DNA of 5,434 nt from assembly GCA_030840665.1 (NCBI GenBank), contig JAVEEB010000386.1, forward strand, positions 1-5,434, written 5' to 3'. The DNA comes from Frankiaceae bacterium (lineage in GTDB: Bacteria; Actinomycetota; Actinomycetes; JAVEEB01). How positions within the stretch are numbered: the first letter of the stretch is position 1; the number at the start of each line of letters is the position of its first letter. The notes below the pieces were generated by a model. The model did not search any database, was not told the DNA's origin, and was given only the letters and a program-made list of their open reading frames with translations. Made by a program: the position numbers and the translations under genes. Positions 1-5,434 of the stretch are shown piece by piece.

Positions 1-4
1 GTCG

Positions 5-1045
5 TCAGCCGACAGCGGCCGGCGCGGTGACGTTGCCGAGCAGTTCGACGACGACAAGGTCGCCGGTCATCTGCCGCACCCACATCTCCGGCCGCAGCAC
101 GATGCGGTGACCGAGGGCGGGAACGGCGACCGCTTTCACGTCGTCGGGAGTGACGTACGCGCGGCCCGCGAGCAACGCCCGACCGCGGGCGAGCTTCATC
201 AACGCGAGGGCCCCGCGCGGCGACGCACCGACAAGGACCGACGGGTGGGCCCGCGTCGCCGCGGTGAGCGCCACGATGTAGCGCGACACGCTCTCCTCGA
301 CGTACACGGTCTCGACGGCCTCCTGCAGCGCCAGCACCTCGGCCTTCTTCAGGACCGGCTGCAACACGACGTCATCAACCCGCCGTTCCATCCGGCGCCG
401 CAGCAACTCGTATTCGTCGTCGGGGCTCAGGTAGCCCATCCGCACGCGCAGCAGGAAGCGGTCGAGCTGCGCCTCGGGCAACGGGTAGGTGCCTTCGTAC
501 TCGACAGGGTTCTGCGTGGCCAGGACGGTGAACGGTGACTCGACGTGCATCGTCGAGCCCTCGACGGTGACCTGCTGCTCCTGCATCACTTCGAGCAACG
601 CCGCTTGGGTTTTCGGGGGCGTCCGATTGATCTCGTCGGCCAGCAGGATGTTGGTGAAGACGGGCCCGGCACGGAAGTTGAACTCCTGCGTGCGCTGGTC
701 GTAGATGAACGAGCCGGTGATGTCACTCGGCAGCAGATCGGGCGTGAACTGGATGCGCTTGTAGTCGAGCTCGAGCGCCTGCGCGAAAGACCGCGCGATC
801 AGGCTTTTCCCCAGACCGGGGTTGTCTTCGAGCAGCACGTGTCCGCGGGCGAGCAGGCCGATCAGGACGAGCTCGAGAGCCGGCCGCTTGCCGATCACCA
901 CCTCCTCGATGCGGTCGAGCACCGTGACCGCACGCGCCCGGGCGTTGGTCAGCTCGGCGGTGACAGCTGGTCGAGCGTCTTCACGTACCCGCGCAGCTCC
1001 CCCTCCGTCGGCGCCGTCCCGGATGCGGTCGTCAGTCGTTGCCAC
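5..1045 (-). CDS. MoxR-family AAA+ ATPase
   Basis: MoxR ATPases are cytosolic AAA+ chaperone-like proteins. They usually work with DUF58/VWA-domain partners to mature or activate other proteins, often in envelope stress or enzyme-complex assembly. The 346-residue product shows the full set: Walker A DNPGLGKS at 74-81 (Lys80, Ser81), Walker B ILLADEINR at 133-141 (Asp137, Glu138), sensor 1 ATQNP at 176-180 (Asn179), the arginine finger region EAQLDRF (Arg196) and sensor 2 GASPRG (Arg277). The GTG at 1045 is chosen for the strong GGGGAGG upstream. The only later in-frame start, a GTG at 922, has no ribosome binding site and would remove the N-terminal helix before the ATPase core. The first 30 or so residues are low in complexity (Asp, Gly, Ala, Arg) and encoded over the previous gene's tail. 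The stop is four bases from the window edge; a DUF58 gene is expected next. Confidence 0.95.
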   Translation of the reverse strand: MATTDDRIRDGADGGGAARVREDARPAVTAELTNARARAVTVLDRIEEVVIGKRPALELVLIGLLARGHVLLEDNPGLGKSLIARSFAQALELDYKRIQFTPDLLPSDITGSFIYDQRTQEFNFRAGPVFTNILLADEINRTPPKTQAALLEVMQEQQVTVEGSTMHVESPFTVLATQNPVEYEGTYPLPEAQLDRFLLRVRMGYLSPDDEYELLRRRMERRVDDVVLQPVLKKAEVLALQEAVETVYVEESVSRYIVALTAATRAHPSVLVGASPRGALALMKLARGRALLAGRAYVTPDDVKAVAVPALGHRIVLRPEMWVRQMTGDLVVVELLGNVTAPAAVG

Positions 1046-1464
1046 AGGTCCTCCCCTAGCCGGGCGCGAGCTGCGTCCGGATGCGTGGTGATGGTGATGC
1101 CGTACGCCGCGCGCAACCGGTCGTCCGCGATATCCGCGAGCACCGGCCGGATGTGTCGGTCGAACGAGTCGCCTTCCTTCGTCGCTTGCACGAGGCTGCG
1201 CCGGACGCGGGCGATGCGTTCGTGGTGGACCGGCAGGATCTCGTACGAAGAATTGCTCTTGCCGCTCGGCGGCGGTATGTCGGGCGGCTCGCCGATCCAG
1301 GCGATGGCTCCGGCCGCGGCACCGACGAAAACAACCACGACGAGCGTCGGAATGACCCAGCCGCGCGCGATGGACAGCGTGAGGCCGAGCGGGATGAGCC
1401 CGGTGAGGGCCACCGTTTGGAGGGCGGACTTGGTGCGCTTCCAGCGAACCGGGTCGAGCGTCAT
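949..1464 (-). CDS. Small two-helix membrane protein of the MoxR cluster, function unknown
   Basis: I do not recognise a named domain. The 171-residue product starts with a basic cytoplasmic tail (DPVRWKRTK). Two hydrophobic helices follow, at about 16-32 and 36-57, then a cytoplasmic Pro-rich linker (EPPDIPPPSG) and a soluble, charged helical tail of about 100 residues. The tail contains FDRHIRPVLADIADDRLRAAYGI, a pattern I associate with small proteins located between DUF4129 and MoxR genes in actinobacteria. The ATG at 1464 overlaps the DUF4129 stop (ATGA). The last 97 bases overlap the chosen moxR start in another frame. In many actinobacterial clusters the same slot is held by a DUF4350 protein; this one is shorter and looks different. 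A role in assembling or regulating the membrane side of the MoxR complex is a guess from position. Confidence 0.75.
   Translation of the reverse strand: MTLDPVRWKRTKSALQTVALTGLIPLGLTLSIARGWVIPTLVVVVFVGAAAGAIAWIGEPPDIPPPSGKSNSSYEILPVHHERIARVRRSLVQATKEGDSFDRHIRPVLADIADDRLRAAYGITITTHPDAARARLGEDLWQRLTTASGTAPTEGELRGYVKTLDQLSPPS
1046..1057 (-). promoter_or_regulatory. Strong Shine-Dalgarno for moxR
   Basis: AGGGGAGGACCT immediately precedes the GTG at 1045. The GGGGAGG core is a near-ideal match to the 16S anti-SD sequence, with a short spacer of about 4 bases. It lies inside the coding region of the preceding gene and is the main reason for accepting the overlapping start. Confidence 0.65.
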
Positions 1465-2165
1465 CGCAGCACCCCGGCGAGCGACTGCTCGATGGCCGAC
1501 AGACAGCGTTGGGCGTCGGCGCGCATCACCTCGTCCGAGTCCACGGTGCCGAACCTGACTCGCTCGTACAGGGCGACGAGCTCGGCCGCAGCCTGCTCGG
1601 GCACCGCGGTCGATCGCAGCACTCGATGGAGCAGATCGCCGGACGTCTCGTGGGCGAGCCGCGCCACCCCGCCACGCGCGACAGCACCCTCGAAGCTCAC
1701 GTAAGCGGCGATGACCGCGTCACGAACGTCCGAAGCCCCGTGCACCAGCGCCTGCGCGATGCGCGCCTGCTCGAGAAGGTCCTCCTGGAGGGTCGGGGCG
1801 GACTCCCCCGGCGGAGCTGGGCTCGGCTCGAGCAACGGCACGTTCGGACGCGCCCGCAGCCGGAACCGGATGTGGAACAGCGCCATCAGGACCAGGAGAA
1901 CCGCGCAGGCGATGCTGGCGGCGACGAGGACAGCGACCCAGGGGAAGCCGTCCTCGCCGACCCGCCAGGCCGTGCTCGGCCGGACGGTGGGGGCGTCGGT
2001 CGGTTGGGTCGGGGTCACGACCGGGACGAACGTCCCGTCCTTCGCGTTGGCGTCGCCGAACAGGTGACCACTCGCCGCGGCCGCCCCGAGGATGACCATC
2101 GCCAGGGCCAGGGCGGCAAAGGGCCACACCCGTTCCGCCACTTCACTCGCCCGCCCCGTGCGCAT
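1461..2165 (-). CDS. DUF4129-domain membrane protein of the MoxR cluster
   Basis: The function of DUF4129 proteins is not established; they recur beside MoxR ATPases and DUF58 or transglutaminase-like proteins. The product is 234 residues from the ATG at 2165, or 237 from a GTG at 2174. It has one hydrophobic helix near the N-terminus (PFAALALAMVILGAAAA), then an outside loop rich in Pro and Thr, then a second helix (WVAVLVAASIACAVLLVLMALF). A basic stretch (HIRFRLRAR) follows, placing the C-terminal domain in the cytoplasm. The DUF4129 region occupies roughly the last 90 residues, with the typical pattern of AYVSFEGAVARGG, then HETSGDLLHRVL, then LYERVRFG. Its stop overlaps the next start as ATGA. 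It may act as a membrane platform for the MoxR/DUF58 pair, which is inference from context. Confidence 0.82.
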   Translation of the reverse strand: MRTGRASEVAERVWPFAALALAMVILGAAAASGHLFGDANAKDGTFVPVVTPTQPTDAPTVRPSTAWRVGEDGFPWVAVLVAASIACAVLLVLMALFHIRFRLRARPNVPLLEPSPAPPGESAPTLQEDLLEQARIAQALVHGASDVRDAVIAAYVSFEGAVARGGVARLAHETSGDLLHRVLRSTAVPEQAAAELVALYERVRFGTVDSDEVMRADAQRCLSAIEQSLAGVLR

Positions 2166-2170
2166 GTGCG

Positions 2171-2177
2171 CCACCTT
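2171..2177 (-). promoter_or_regulatory. Shine-Dalgarno AAGGTGG deciding the DUF4129 gene start
   Basis: AAGGTGG sits five bases before the ATG at 2165. The alternative GTG start at 2174 lies inside this motif and has no purine-rich site of its own, so the ATG is preferred. Confidence 0.55.
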
Positions 2178-2189
2178 AGCGGCGGTTGC

Positions 2190-3047
2190 TCACTTCAGGA
2201 GCCGGTCGAGCCGCCGATCGGACAGCGGCTGGCCGTTCGTCTGGCAGGTGGCGCAGTACTCCAAGCTGGAATCGGCGAAATGCACCGAGCGGACGTCGTC
2301 GCCGCAGTCCGGGCACGGCAAGCCTTTCCGCCCGTGGACGCGCATGCCGCTGCGCTTCTCGCCCTTGAGGTCGGCGGCCTCCTGGCCGCTCGAACGGTCG
2401 AGGGCGTCGCGCAGCGTGCTGGTCAGCGCGTCGAGCAACGTGGCGACCTCGTCGTCGGTCAGTGAACTTGCCCTCTTGTACGGCGAGAGCCGCGCGACGT
2501 GCAGGATCTCGTCGCTGTAGGCGTTGCCGATCCCGGCGATCGCGTGCTGGTCGGTGAGCACGGTCTTGAGCCGGCTCGTCGTTGCGCGCAGGATCGCCGC
2601 GAAGGTTGCGCGGTCGAGGGTCAGCGCGTCGGGGCCGAGCCCCGTCACCCCGTCGACGTCCGTGAGGTGCCTCACGACGTACACGGCAAGGCCCTTTCTG
2701 GTGCCTTGCTCGGTGAGGTCGAAGCCGCTGCCGTCGTCGAGATGTACGCGCAACGCGAGGGGGTTCTTGCCGCCGGGGCGCGGCGGCGCGGTCGGCAGCT
2801 TGTCCTTCCAGTGCAGCCAGCCCGCGCGGGCCAGGTGCACGACGAGGTGCAGCCCGTCGACGTCGATGTCGAGGAACTTGCCGGCCCGGCCGACGGCGGT
2901 AATCGTCAGGCCGGCCAGGGAAGTCGGCGGCGGGTCGTACGTCTTCAGCGCGCTGATCCCCGCGACGTCGACCCTCGTCACGACGCGGCCGATGGCGCGC
3001 TGACGGAGGAAGGCGGCGAGCGATTCGACCTCGGGCAACTCCGGCAT
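2190..3047 (-). CDS. Fpg/Nei-family DNA glycosylase (divergent paralogue)
   Basis: This is a bifunctional base-excision-repair glycosylase/AP lyase of the formamidopyrimidine-DNA glycosylase (Fpg/MutM)-endonuclease VIII family, acting on damaged DNA in the cytoplasm. The start is fixed because mature proteins use Pro2 as nucleophile: the protein begins MPELPEVE, with Pro2 and Glu3. Lys57 in GRAGKFLDI matches the conserved catalytic lysine. The helix-two-turn-helix is at about 167-182 (AGIGNAYSDEIL). A zinc finger uses Cys245, Cys248, Cys265 and Cys268. Length is 285 residues, usual for the family. By eye the three void-filling residues of E. coli Fpg (Met, Arg, Phe) are Arg74, Thr116 and Lys118, and the zinc-finger Arg before the second Cys pair is Ser260. 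It is therefore unlikely to be the canonical 8-oxoguanine MutM. From memory, similar proteins occur as a second Fpg-like clade in Streptomyces and relatives. It begins 50 bases after the TenA pair and ends 24 bases before the next ATG. Confidence 0.92.
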   Translation of the reverse strand: MPELPEVESLAAFLRQRAIGRVVTRVDVAGISALKTYDPPPTSLAGLTITAVGRAGKFLDIDVDGLHLVVHLARAGWLHWKDKLPTAPPRPGGKNPLALRVHLDDGSGFDLTEQGTRKGLAVYVVRHLTDVDGVTGLGPDALTLDRATFAAILRATTSRLKTVLTDQHAIAGIGNAYSDEILHVARLSPYKRASSLTDDEVATLLDALTSTLRDALDRSSGQEAADLKGEKRSGMRVHGRKGLPCPDCGDDVRSVHFADSSLEYCATCQTNGQPLSDRRLDRLLK

Positions 3048-3097
3048 TCGCCCAGTCTGCCCGTTGTGGCGCCGCCGCACGAGCGAACGGCTCGCCG

Positions 3098-3715
3098 TCA
3101 GGCCGGCAGGACGCCGTCCCAGAAGGCCCGCTCGAAGCGCACGACCCGGCGGAAGGCGACGTGGGACGCCATCTGCTCGGCCGGTGGGAGCTCGTCCACC
3201 AGGGCGCCGACCCGGTCGACCCAGGCGGCGAAGTCGGTCGAGGACCAGTTGTCGATGAACGGCCAGTACGGGGAGTCGTGGGCCGCGGTCGCGCGGACCG
3301 CCGTCCACGCGTCGCTGTACGCCTTCTCCGCGCCGTACAGGATCGTGATCGCGGTCGGCCAGCCGTCGGCCAGCGACGCGAGCAGGTAGGCGGCGTAGCC
3401 CAATCCGACGAGTGCAGGCTCAGTTTCCAGGTCGAGGTCACGGAGCTCGGCCTGGCGCCGGAAGAGGTGGAGCTCGTCCTGCAGCGGGGACAGGCTCCCC
3501 GCCAGCAGGTCCCGCGCCGCCTCGTGCGGCGCGAGCGCGATGAGCCCGCCGAGGAACCGCCGGAACGCCACGACGAATGCGTGGTCGGACACGATCCACC
3601 GGTCGAACGCCTCGGCCGGGAGAGTGCCGTCAGCCGCCGCGGTGACGAAGGGGTGCGCGGTCAGCGACGGCCACAGGTCCTCGTTGGCGCGGCGCAACTC
3701 ATCAGTCAGTCTCAT
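3098..3715 (-). CDS. Second TenA/PqqC-superfamily protein lacking the catalytic cysteine
   Basis: The 205-residue product has TenA length and layout: Trp40 and Asp44 in RWIVSDHAF, Tyr110 in YAAYLLASL, an YGAEKAY segment at 127-133, the PYWPFIDNWSS segment near 149-159, and Glu195 in RFERAFWD. Aligned by eye to its neighbour, Tyr133 matches that protein's Tyr139 and the catalytic Cys position holds Ala129, with Glu130 next to it. It therefore resembles the Cys-less TenA group (called TenA_E in plants and other organisms), some members of which still hydrolyse aminopyrimidines or formyl-aminopyrimidine. The ATG at 3715 is chosen for the ATGA overlap with the upstream TenA stop; only a weak GGGA precedes it, so translational coupling is likely. 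The two paralogues are clearly diverged, not a recent duplication. It could complement its neighbour, act on a different intermediate, or have a non-thiamin role within the superfamily. Confidence 0.82.
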   Translation of the reverse strand: MRLTDELRRANEDLWPSLTAHPFVTAAADGTLPAEAFDRWIVSDHAFVVAFRRFLGGLIALAPHEAARDLLAGSLSPLQDELHLFRRQAELRDLDLETEPALVGLGYAAYLLASLADGWPTAITILYGAEKAYSDAWTAVRATAAHDSPYWPFIDNWSSTDFAAWVDRVGALVDELPPAEQMASHVAFRRVVRFERAFWDGVLPA

Positions 3716-4335
3716 GGCACATCCCAGAACGCGAGCTCGTGGTCGAGGGCTTGGCGAAACAATCGGTGGGCGGTCGCGGGGTCGATGTCGCCGGCCACTT
3801 CGTCGAGCATCTGCGCGCACCGGCCGGCGAGGGCGGCGAAGGCCGGGTCCCGGTACGTGTCCAGCCACCTGCGGTAGCGCGGTTCGGCCGGCGTCGACAT
3901 CCGCTGTGCGAGGGTCGAGTAACCCCACATGCACGGCAGGAGTGCGGCGAGTCCTTCCGCGTACGACCGACGCGCCGTCTCCAGCAAGAAGCTCGTGTAC
4001 GCCGTACAACGCGGCCCTGGCGTTGCGCTGTCGAGATCGGCGCCGAACTCAGCCGCCAACGCCCTGTGCAGGTCGAGCTCATCGTGGAACGTGGCGTGCG
4101 CAAGGTCGACGAGGTCGCCGAGATGCGCGGCCGGTGCCGTCGTCGCAAGGGCACTGAAGACCCGCACATAATCCAGCAGGAACAGGTAATCCTGTTCCAG
4201 CCAGGAACGCATGACCGCGTCGTCGAGGTCGCCGCGGGCGATGCCTTGCACCGTCGGATGCGCGAGTTGCGCCTCGAGTTGCGGACCGGCGTCGGCGATC
4301 AGTGCTTCGGACAGAGTCATGAGGTCGCCGGTCAT
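3712..4335 (-). CDS. TenA-family aminopyrimidine hydrolase (thiaminase II), Cys-containing
   Basis: TenA enzymes are cytosolic, usually homotetrameric, all-helical proteins. They hydrolyse 4-amino-5-aminomethyl-2-methylpyrimidine to HMP to salvage thiamin breakdown products, and can also cleave thiamin. The 207-residue product has normal family length. I see the TenA landmarks in order: Asp49 in EQDYLFLLDY, Tyr113 in TAYTSFLLE, the active-site Cys135 and Tyr139 in LLPCMWGY, Trp157 and Tyr161 in RRWLDTYRD, and Glu200 in HELAFWD. The tyrosine three residues after the Asp in Bacillus TenA appears to be Phe here. The ATG at 4335 is chosen because it overlaps the hydrolase stop (ATGA) and is nearer the ribosome binding site; an ATG at 4320, created or preserved by the 15-bp duplication, is the alternative. 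Its own stop overlaps the start of a second TenA-like gene. Family and fold are firm; the exact substrate is inferred. Confidence 0.88.
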   Translation of the reverse strand: MTGDLMTLSEALIADAGPQLEAQLAHPTVQGIARGDLDDAVMRSWLEQDYLFLLDYVRVFSALATTAPAAHLGDLVDLAHATFHDELDLHRALAAEFGADLDSATPGPRCTAYTSFLLETARRSYAEGLAALLPCMWGYSTLAQRMSTPAEPRYRRWLDTYRDPAFAALAGRCAQMLDEVAGDIDPATAHRLFRQALDHELAFWDVP

Positions 4336-4348
4336 GAGGTCGCCGGTC
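4316..4348. repeat. 15-bp perfect tandem duplication spanning a stop/start junction
   Basis: Two exact copies of the 15-base unit gtcatgaggtcgccg lie head to tail (4316-4330 and 4331-4345), and the first three bases of a third copy follow. On the minus strand each copy contains ATGA. The upstream copy gives the hydrolase stop (4334-4332) and the first TenA ATG (4335). The second gives an in-frame ATG at 4320. Because 15 is a multiple of three, the effect is to add MTGDL to the TenA N-terminus without a frameshift. Confidence 0.9.
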
Positions 4349-5434
4349 CTCCGGTCAGTCCGTCCAGAAGCGGGGTGAGTTGCGCGACGAAGGTGGCCGG
4401 GGAGTTGAACATCGGCAGGTGATGCTCGCCTTTCAGGACGGCGGTGCGATCGGTGTGCAGGAGGCGTGCCGTCGCGGCGACGTCGGCCTGGCCCATCGAG
4501 CTGTCGAGCTCGCCGCTCATGACCGCGGCGGGGACGCGCACGTCCGCGAGCTGGGCGGGTTCGAGGCCGATGAGGGGGCGGCGCAGGATCCGCAAGAGTG
4601 CATCCTCGGCGCCGGGCTGCCGGAACGGCGCGCGCCACTTGTCCAGCTCGATGGTGCAGGTCGGTCCGCACTGTCGTCGCAGAACCGAGCGGATGAGGGC
4701 ATCGCTGCCGAGGGCCGCGCGGAACGCCGCCGTGAAGAGCGGCTCGCCGATGACGTCGTGGGCCCAGCCGGGGCCCGCGCCGTACGGGGTTGCGTCGCCG
4801 TCGACCAGCACGATCCCCGCGACCCTGTCGGGGTGCAGCCGCGCGAACGCCGTGATGATGGCGGCGCCCGACGAGTGGCCGATGAGGACAGGCTTGGCGT
4901 CGAGGCGCAGCGCGTCGATGAGGTCGCCCAGCTGCGCGACATCGCCGTCCAGCGTGTACGGGCCGCGCCGTTCCGTGAAGCCGTAGCCGCGGGTGTCGTA
5001 CGCGAAGACGCGATGGTCGGTCGCGAGCAACGGGGCGGCCTTCGACCACACGTAGGTCGACTCGAGGACGCCGTGCAGGAGGATCACGGGACTGCCCGTC
5101 GTACCCCATTGTTCGTAATGGGTGTTGATGTTTCCCGTTTGTACGAAGGCCCCAGCGAGGCCGGCCGGGAGCGCCTGCGTCGGGCCATCGGTCGCGAGCA
5201 CGAACGTCTCAGCCAACGCCGGGAGGGCGACGAACAGCACCACCGGCACGGCCGTCAGGGCGCGCCGCCAACCGGGTCGCCGCTTGGTCCTGCTGCGTCG
5301 GCCGGCCCACCACGCGGCACCGGCAGCGCCGAGCCCGGCGACGGCCAGGGGGAACGCAGCCGCGTGGGCCACTGAGACGTCCTTTGCGGCACCGACCGCC
5401 ACGAGTATCGCGACGAGGAAAAGGGCTGCGGCGA
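4332..5434 (-). CDS. Membrane-anchored alpha/beta hydrolase (5' end outside window)
   Basis: This is an alpha/beta-hydrolase-fold enzyme; the substrate cannot be told from sequence. Counting from the in-frame GTG at 5402, I see the oxyanion HG at residues 110-111, the nucleophile elbow GHSSG at 175-179 (Ser177), a likely acid Asp300 in SGELD, and the catalytic His328 in HHLPM. The triad is therefore complete. The GTG at 5402 is probably not the true start. The frame stays open to the window edge, the extra codons encode a hydrophobic stretch (AAALFLVAIL) and no purine-rich ribosome binding site precedes it. With that stretch there are three N-terminal membrane segments: the edge segment, about 13-34, and about 48-70. 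The loop RRSRTKRRPGWRR between the last two is strongly basic, so by the positive-inside rule the catalytic domain faces outside. Cys245 and Cys249 (CGPTC) could form a disulfide there. The stop overlaps the next gene's start as ATGA. The fold is certain; the esterase, peptidase or dehalogenase type is not. Confidence 0.85.
   Translation of the reverse strand, partial: AAALFLVAILVAVGAAKDVSVAHAAAFPLAVAGLGAAGAAWWAGRRSRTKRRPGWRRALTAVPVVLFVALPALAETFVLATDGPTQALPAGLAGAFVQTGNINTHYEQWGTTGSPVILLHGVLESTYVWSKAAPLLATDHRVFAYDTRGYGFTERRGPYTLDGDVAQLGDLIDALRLDAKPVLIGHSSGAAIITAFARLHPDRVAGIVLVDGDATPYGAGPGWAHDVIGEPLFTAAFRAALGSDALIRSVLRRQCGPTCTIELDKWRAPFRQPGAEDALLRILRRPLIGLEPAQLADVRVPAAVMSGELDSSMGQADVAATARLLHTDRTAVLKGEHHLPMFNSPATFVAQLTPLLDGLTGGPATS
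4347..4352 (-). promoter_or_regulatory. Shine-Dalgarno GGAGGA for the first TenA gene
   Basis: GGAGGA lies inside the last codons of the hydrolase gene (the Gly-Gly of its C-terminus). It sits 11 bases before the ATG at 4335 and 26 bases before the ATG at 4320. The spacing is a little long for 4335 and too long for 4320, so it favours the upstream start together with coupling from hydrolase translation. Confidence 0.6.

Noticed and set aside
922..1045. GTG at 922 as the moxR start, which would avoid the gene overlap
   Set aside because: It has no ribosome binding site and would leave almost no N-terminal helix before the EEVVIGK region, whereas the GTG at 1045 has a strong GGGGAGG.
545..1558. 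Long plus-strand open frames across the window, such as 545-1558, 1509-2465, 2499-3389 and 4380-5375
   Set aside because: They are antisense to genes with clear motifs (MoxR, Fpg, TenA, hydrolase), are rich in Arg, Ala and Pro with no recognisable domain, and are expected shadows in high-GC DNA.
3080..3094. Possible hairpin cgagc-gaacg-gctcg just after the second TenA stop
   Set aside because: The stem has only five base pairs plus a possible GU, with no T-run after it on the minus strand. Such short palindromes are common at this GC content, so I do not call a terminator.
2176..3441. Minus-strand open frame of 421 residues overlapping the fpg and second TenA regions
   Set aside because: It is an Arg-rich, low-complexity translation of the wrong frame. 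The overlapping frames carry the catalytic motifs of Fpg and TenA.
3712..5109. A 465-residue hydrolase-region/TenA fusion reading
   Set aside because: Only the part after 4335 has TenA motifs. The upstream part is an out-of-frame Arg/Pro-rich reading through the hydrolase gene, whose own frame has the complete catalytic triad.
5202..5216. Short TCTCAG string as a possible part of a reverse-strand TPP riboswitch
   Set aside because: It lies inside the hydrolase coding region and I found no matching second thi-box element or helical framework. A TPP riboswitch, if present, would be upstream of the window.

Overview
This window looks like chromosomal DNA from a high-GC actinobacterium. By eye it is very GC-rich, with GTG as well as ATG starts, G/C-ending codons, and a MoxR / small membrane protein / DUF4129 gene set typical of Actinomycetota. 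The genus cannot be told from the sequence alone. All six genes I can support lie on the minus strand, so transcription runs from high to low coordinates. I see no RNA gene, CRISPR array, insertion sequence, integrase, phage gene or convincing terminator, and no intergenic gap is longer than about 50 bases.

Upstream block (5434 down to 3098): a membrane-anchored alpha/beta hydrolase, cut by the window edge, is followed by two different TenA-family (thiaminase II / PqqC-like) genes. Both junctions are 4-base ATGA stop/start overlaps, so the three genes are almost certainly translated from one message. The first TenA keeps the active-site cysteine of the classical thiamin-pyrimidine hydrolases. 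The second lacks it. The hydrolase domain is predicted to face outside the cytoplasm, whereas the TenA proteins should be cytosolic. A 15-base tandem duplication sits exactly on the hydrolase/TenA junction and duplicates the TenA start codon.

Middle (3047 down to 2190): an Fpg/Nei-family DNA glycosylase with the catalytic N-terminal PE, Lys57, an H2TH motif and a four-cysteine zinc finger. The residues that in classical Fpg fill the gap left by a flipped 8-oxoguanine appear to be replaced. It lies 50 bases after the second TenA gene.

Downstream block (2165 down to 5): a DUF4129 membrane protein, a small protein with two membrane segments, and a MoxR AAA+ ATPase. These form the start of the familiar MoxR cluster, and a DUF58 partner would be expected just beyond base 1. 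The first two overlap by ATGA. The moxR start, chosen for its strong ribosome binding site, lies 97 bases inside the preceding gene.

Functionally the window reads as a probable thiamin-pyrimidine salvage unit, a base-excision-repair paralogue, and an envelope- or protein-maturation MoxR cluster. Spacing allows co-transcription of everything, but only the ATGA-linked groups are strongly supported as operons. No system is clearly new. The best leads are the paired Cys-containing and Cys-less TenA genes coupled to an exported hydrolase, and the divergent Fpg paralogue.
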